The position numbers were made by a program, and so were the translations under genes. Below are positions 60,738-64,000 of a stretch of DNA of 64,000 nt, piece by piece (the stretch's first letter is position 1; each line of letters opens with the position of its first letter). The notes under the pieces were generated by a model. It was not told the origin of the DNA and did not search any database. It saw only the letters and a list, made by a program, of their open reading frames with translations. Source of the stretch: Calothrix sp. 336/3 (GTDB taxonomy: Bacteria; Cyanobacteriota; Cyanobacteriia; Cyanobacteriales; Nostocaceae); contig NZ_CP011382.1 in NCBI RefSeq assembly GCF_000734895.2, positions 4,752,700 through 4,816,699 of the forward strand, given 5' to 3'.

Positions 60738-62348
60738 TTAATTATTACTATTCCCTGACTTTGCTGGGACGCTCCACCAAGCTAAAGCGTAGGGTTGGAT
60801 GGGTTCGTTAACTTGTTTATGGAATTGTACGCGGATTTTGTATTTACCCGTGGTAGGAACAGGACAGAAAATGTGTTCTACACTGTCAACTTCACTGATA
60901 GAACTACAAGCAGTAGTTGTACCTTTGCCATCTTCTGCAACTAAATACAAATCCAGGTTGTTTAAACCGCGATCGCGGAAGCTTTCTTCAGCGTCATACA
61001 TCCCATTTTGGTTTTTATCATTCAGTTCTACCAAACGATTCCAGGCTAGGGTAATGGAGATAAAGCTACCTTGGCGTAAATTTTGCCTTAAACTATAATC
61101 AACGGTGGAATTAGCATTGACTGTGCGATAATCCCAACCAATAGCTGGAACCTCACCTAGGGAAGGATTAGACATCCCCGTGCTAAATTGTTGATAGGCA
61201 CGAAAAGCGTTTAAATGTCCTGCACCCATCTGCATATGTAGGGGAATTTTCGCATCTTTATAGCTGTCAGATTCTAGCCAATCTTGATTTTGTTTATCAA
61301 TAACTGTGCGTGTCATCCCTAAACGTAAACCATCGCCAGTATCTTTAATTTTATCTGCTGAGTTCAGCAAGACAGCTTTCATCACTTCTTGGCGACGAGC
61401 ATCAGTAGTCCATTTATCTTTCTTTGCCCGTAATTGCCTATCTCCATATTCCTGTAACAACGCCACTATAGATGTTACATGGGGAGCGGCAAAACTAGTA
61501 CCTGTAACTTTATTGACTTTACCATCAGGATTCAGCATCCGAATGTTATTTCCTGGAGCTAGGAGGGCGATCGCGCGACGCGCACCTAAGTTAATTTCCC
61601 TACCAGCAAGTCGCTGACTCATAGCTGGGCTACTGGCTGCGAGATTAGAAACATCGACTTTACTAAAAATACCAGCCCGACGGGAAGAAAATGCCACATT
61701 AATTCCATTGTAATTATCAGTGGGAATGGGAATACCACCCTTGCCCTGATTACCCGCGATCGCATACACCACATTATGTACCCGACTCGACCAATCAATA
61801 CATTGAGTTAATAAAGCATTACCATCTAACACCGCATTGGGACGTGGATCGCGGTTCAATGGTTCACCAAAACTAAAATTAATTGCCCGCACATCACCCC
61901 CATTCTGCAAGGCAATATGCTGTGCTGATAAACATTCCTCCGGTTGCCCGGTTTTAATTCCCCCCACTGCTGATGAATATAATTTCGCATTCGGAGCAAC
62001 ACCAGGGTAAGCTTTATCCTTACTCACCATTACCCCTGCCACATTAAAAGCATGGGAATCTACACCACTATTTGATTTTGCTGGACTATTCCGTAAAAAT
62101 ACTGCTGTGATAGAAACTGCACGATTTTTAGATACAGCTTTATCCCAACCAAACTTACCAGGACGACCAATTTCCACTTGACCGATGGCAATTTTATTAC
62201 CAGTCAAATTATAAGGGGGTCTTTGCAGTTTTAAAGCATCAATACCATTTATGTCTAAAGAAGAATCCAATCTTGCCGCCATCCCTGGTATGCTGAGGCA
62301 AACAGTACTTAATCCGGCAAAAAGTATCCCAACCGTCTTTTTTTTCAT
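60738..62348 (-). CDS. exported subtilase (S8) with altered Asp motif
   Basis: 536 residues from the ATG at 62348, with a signal peptide ending near GMAARL. The S8 fold is recognisable: the His motif in DSHAFNVAGVMVS, oxyanion Asn in IAGNQGKGG and the catalytic serine in GTSFAAPHVTSIVALL. In place of the usual D-T/S-G of the first motif, the strand reads IAIGQVEIGRPG, so Glu59 stands where Asp is expected. A C-terminal beta domain of about 130 residues follows (VDYSLRQNLRQGSFISITLAW, LDLYLVAEDG, GKYKIRVQFH), resembling a P/PPC-type domain. Periplasmic or secreted; activity should be tested given the substitution. Confidence 0.82.
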   Translation of the reverse strand: MKKKTVGILFAGLSTVCLSIPGMAARLDSSLDINGIDALKLQRPPYNLTGNKIAIGQVEIGRPGKFGWDKAVSKNRAVSITAVFLRNSPAKSNSGVDSHAFNVAGVMVSKDKAYPGVAPNAKLYSSAVGGIKTGQPEECLSAQHIALQNGGDVRAINFSFGEPLNRDPRPNAVLDGNALLTQCIDWSSRVHNVVYAIAGNQGKGGIPIPTDNYNGINVAFSSRRAGIFSKVDVSNLAASSPAMSQRLAGREINLGARRAIALLAPGNNIRMLNPDGKVNKVTGTSFAAPHVTSIVALLQEYGDRQLRAKKDKWTTDARRQEVMKAVLLNSADKIKDTGDGLRLGMTRTVIDKQNQDWLESDSYKDAKIPLHMQMGAGHLNAFRAYQQFSTGMSNPSLGEVPAIGWDYRTVNANSTVDYSLRQNLRQGSFISITLAWNRLVELNDKNQNGMYDAEESFRDRGLNNLDLYLVAEDGKGTTTACSSISEVDSVEHIFCPVPTTGKYKIRVQFHKQVNEPIQPYALAWWSVPAKSGNSNN

Positions 62349-62623
62349 AAACAAAAGTCAGTAATCCAACAGTCAAAACAATCTAGACAAGGGTATAGGT
62401 GGTCAATAGACTTCTTGCAGAAGTCAAAAAAAGGGTAAGGGAGTGTTTCAAACCTCAACTTTTAAAGCTTCAGCATAGTCTGTCCCTTGACACAAAAAAA
62501 CCTCCCCATCCCATTTCCAGGATTCATAGACTTTTTTCTCTCCATACCCGAAAAAAATATGAGCATTGACTCCATATTTTGTTACAATGCTTACAGAAAC
62601 GGACGCTTAAATACCCACTAGCC

Positions 62624-63331
62624 ATGACCCAAACGTTATCTCAAAAGCAGATTGTAGTCGCTCCATCTATCCTCTCAGCCGATTTTAGCCGTCTAGGAGA
62701 CGAAATCCGGGCAGTAGATGCTGCCGGTGCTGACTGGATTCACGTTGATGTAATGGATGGTCGCTTTGTACCTAATATTACAATAGGTCCTCTGGTCGTG
62801 GAGGCAATTCGTCCAGTGACTCAGAAACCTTTGGATGTTCACTTAATGATTGTAGAACCCGAAAGGTATGTGGCTGATTTCGCCAAAGCTGGAGCGGATA
62901 TCATTTCTGTACATTGCGAGCATAATGCTTCCCCCCACTTGCATCGGACTCTTTGTCAAATCAAAGAATTAGGTAAGCAAGCTGGTGTTGTACTCAATCC
63001 TTCTACTCCCCTGAATTTCATTGAGCACGTATTGGAAGTATGTGACTTAATCTTGATTATGAGTGTAAACCCCGGCTTTGGTGGTCAGAGCTTCATTCCC
63101 GCAGTAGTACCAAAAATTCGTAAACTTCGCCAGATGTGTGATGAACGTGGTTTAAATCCCTGGATTGAAGTTGATGGTGGATTGAAAGCAAATAATACCT
63201 GGCAGGTGTTAGAAGCCGGTGCAAATGCCATCGTTGCCGGTTCTGCTGTGTTCAATGCTCCCGATTATGCAGAAGCTGTGACTGCAATTCGTAATAGCAA
63301 GCGTCCGGCACCAGAGTTAGCAAAAGTTTAA
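62624..63331 (+). CDS. rpe: ribulose-phosphate 3-epimerase
   Basis: 235 residues from the ATG at 62624 (MTQTLSQKQIVVAPSILSADF); the open frame upstream to 62579 is not needed. TIM barrel with the metal and catalytic residues in SILSADFSRLGDE, HVDVMDGRFVPN, HLMIVEPE and MSVNPGFGGQSF, and EVDGGLKANN near the end. It interconverts ribulose-5-P and xylulose-5-P in the Calvin and pentose phosphate cycles. A terminator follows. Confidence 0.97.
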   Translation: MTQTLSQKQIVVAPSILSADFSRLGDEIRAVDAAGADWIHVDVMDGRFVPNITIGPLVVEAIRPVTQKPLDVHLMIVEPERYVADFAKAGADIISVHCEHNASPHLHRTLCQIKELGKQAGVVLNPSTPLNFIEHVLEVCDLILIMSVNPGFGGQSFIPAVVPKIRKLRQMCDERGLNPWIEVDGGLKANNTWQVLEAGANAIVAGSAVFNAPDYAEAVTAIRNSKRPAPELAKV

Positions 63332-63349
63332 ATTCTGAAATAATTAGTA

Positions 63350-63385
63350 AACGAGAGACGTACCTTAGTATATCTCTCGTTTTTT
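63350..63385 (+). terminator. Rho-independent terminator of rpe
   Basis: A 9-bp stem (AACGAGAGA with TCTCTCGTT) and a 14-base loop end in a run of six T, 19 bases after the rpe stop. On the other strand it can also serve the convergent gene at 63411. Confidence 0.88.
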
Positions 63386-63410
63386 ATGGAAATATGAGAA
63401 TAGTTTTTAC

Positions 63411-63956
63411 CTAATCGAGGAAACCCATCAGCATTTGCGAATCATCGATTTCATTAGATGCTACGGGACGATTACCCATGACAGAGTAGGTTTCGGAAAC
63501 AACAAGTGCACTGGAAGCAATGGGACGAATACCTGAAAGATTGATGGTATCAACTACATGCATGGTATTGGCTGTAATCGGACGTACTCCCATGATATTC
63601 AGGGTTTCCACAACCTGTAAATGGCTGATACCAACAGGACGATTACCCATGACGTTGTAGGTTTCAGAAACTTGTAAACCACTGGCAGCGATGGGGCGAA
63701 TCCCTGATACAGCCAAGGTTTCTGCCACTTCGATTTCACTTGCGGCAATGGGACGAATCCCTGATACAGCCAAAGTATCTTTGACTTCTAACTTGTTGCT
63801 AGACTCCTTCTGCACTGGCATATCTTTTGCTGTTTCCTTTTCTGTTGTTTTTGCTGTTTGACCTTGATTATTTTCTGCTTCCACTGTCGCTTCTCCCTTG
63901 AGTCTTGCCCGTCTTTGTCGAGGACTGGTGTCCTTGCCAGTGCTATTGATACTCAT
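63411..63956 (-). CDS. protein of about seven 20-21-residue repeats, unknown function
   Basis: 181 residues. The first 60 are charged and disordered (SPRQRRARLKGEATVE, ENNQGQTAKTTEKE). From about 58 the sequence is a run of units of the form V-x-E/D-T-x-x-V/L-x-G-x-R-P-I/V-x-A-S: DTLAVSGIRPIAASEI, ETLAVSGIRPIAASGL, ETYNVMGNRPVGISHL, ETLNIMGVRPITANTM, DTINLSGIRPIASSAL, ETYSVMGNRPVASNEI. It ends DDSQMLMGFLD. The period and alternating hydrophobic pattern suggest a small beta-solenoid or a string of binding motifs. There is no signal peptide. I recognise no named family. Confidence 0.7.
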   Translation of the reverse strand: MSINSTGKDTSPRQRRARLKGEATVEAENNQGQTAKTTEKETAKDMPVQKESSNKLEVKDTLAVSGIRPIAASEIEVAETLAVSGIRPIAASGLQVSETYNVMGNRPVGISHLQVVETLNIMGVRPITANTMHVVDTINLSGIRPIASSALVVSETYSVMGNRPVASNEIDDSQMLMGFLD

Positions 63957-64000
63957 AACCTGACACCTCCGGATTATTAATTGGATTTTACAATAGTTCT

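Noticed and set aside
60581..60811. 76-codon plus-strand frame opposite the end of the subtilase
   Set aside because: It covers the terminator-like hairpin and the 3' end of the subtilase; no start signal.

Overview
The window comes from the chromosome of a filamentous, probably heterocyst-forming cyanobacterium of the Nostocales. Pointers are the many HIP1 octamers (GCGATCGC and near variants), tandem 7-bp repeats between genes, lineage proteins (DUF2301, DUF2499, DUF3593, DUF4332, DUF3365 haem sensors, kinase/WD40 fusions), and a free-standing Mo-nitrogenase C-terminal domain protein that suggests a diazotroph. I saw no tRNA gene, complete rRNA gene, CRISPR array or intact transposase.

Layout. 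1-9 kb: two tandem c-type-haem HAMP sensors, a Ser/Thr kinase with seven WD40 repeats, two secreted cell-wall proteins, a YdeP-type molybdopterin oxidoreductase and a secreted peptidoglycan-binding protein. 9-17 kb: a membrane protein, then rimP, nusA, ylxR and infB with a terminator-like hairpin in the leader. 17-26 kb: a short conserved-looking protein with a parvulin, a pair of M16 proteases (one catalytically intact, one not), a TetR regulator, DUF4332, an acidic lipoprotein, aminopeptidase P and an AAA ATPase. 26.5-27.1 kb: a non-coding stretch that I read as a structured RNA (below). 27-31.6 kb: TPR protein, PhnD-like lipoprotein, YebC, CapA. 31.8-39.6 kb: a defence-like island with two CHAT protease-fold proteins, a small RRM-like protein, a 1199-residue STAND NTPase with 14 WD40 repeats, a small non-autonomous transposable element and a PIN-type toxin-antitoxin pair. 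39.6-56 kb: dprA, a Coq4-like protein, a STAND-type NTPase, an orphan HlyD-type adaptor, GNAT, pirin, Dps, DCC protein, creatininase family, cupin, Mo-nitro_C protein, methyltransferase, ROK kinase and csaB. 56-64 kb: hisA, two tandem 39-codon genes each with its own terminator, two paralogous coiled-coil proteins, a subtilase, rpe and a protein built of about 20-residue repeats.

Main observation. On the minus strand, about 27035 to 26640, behind a near-perfect sigma-70-type promoter (TTGACA, 17 bp, TACAAT), lies a sequence joining the sarcin-ricin loop core of 23S rRNA to a full GTPase-associated centre (the L11-binding 58-mer and part of the L10-side helix). They are in the reverse of their rRNA order and are enclosed by long-range helices absent from rRNA. 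It is not a simple 23S fragment. It looks like an RNA that copies the translation-factor-binding centre of the large ribosomal subunit, and it could be a free RNA or the leader of the downstream AAA ATPase gene. I know of no described RNA of this kind.

A second system of interest is the CHAT/STAND island: one CHAT protein and the STAND NTPase share a short motif of the kind used for homotypic amyloid-like signalling between sensors and effectors.
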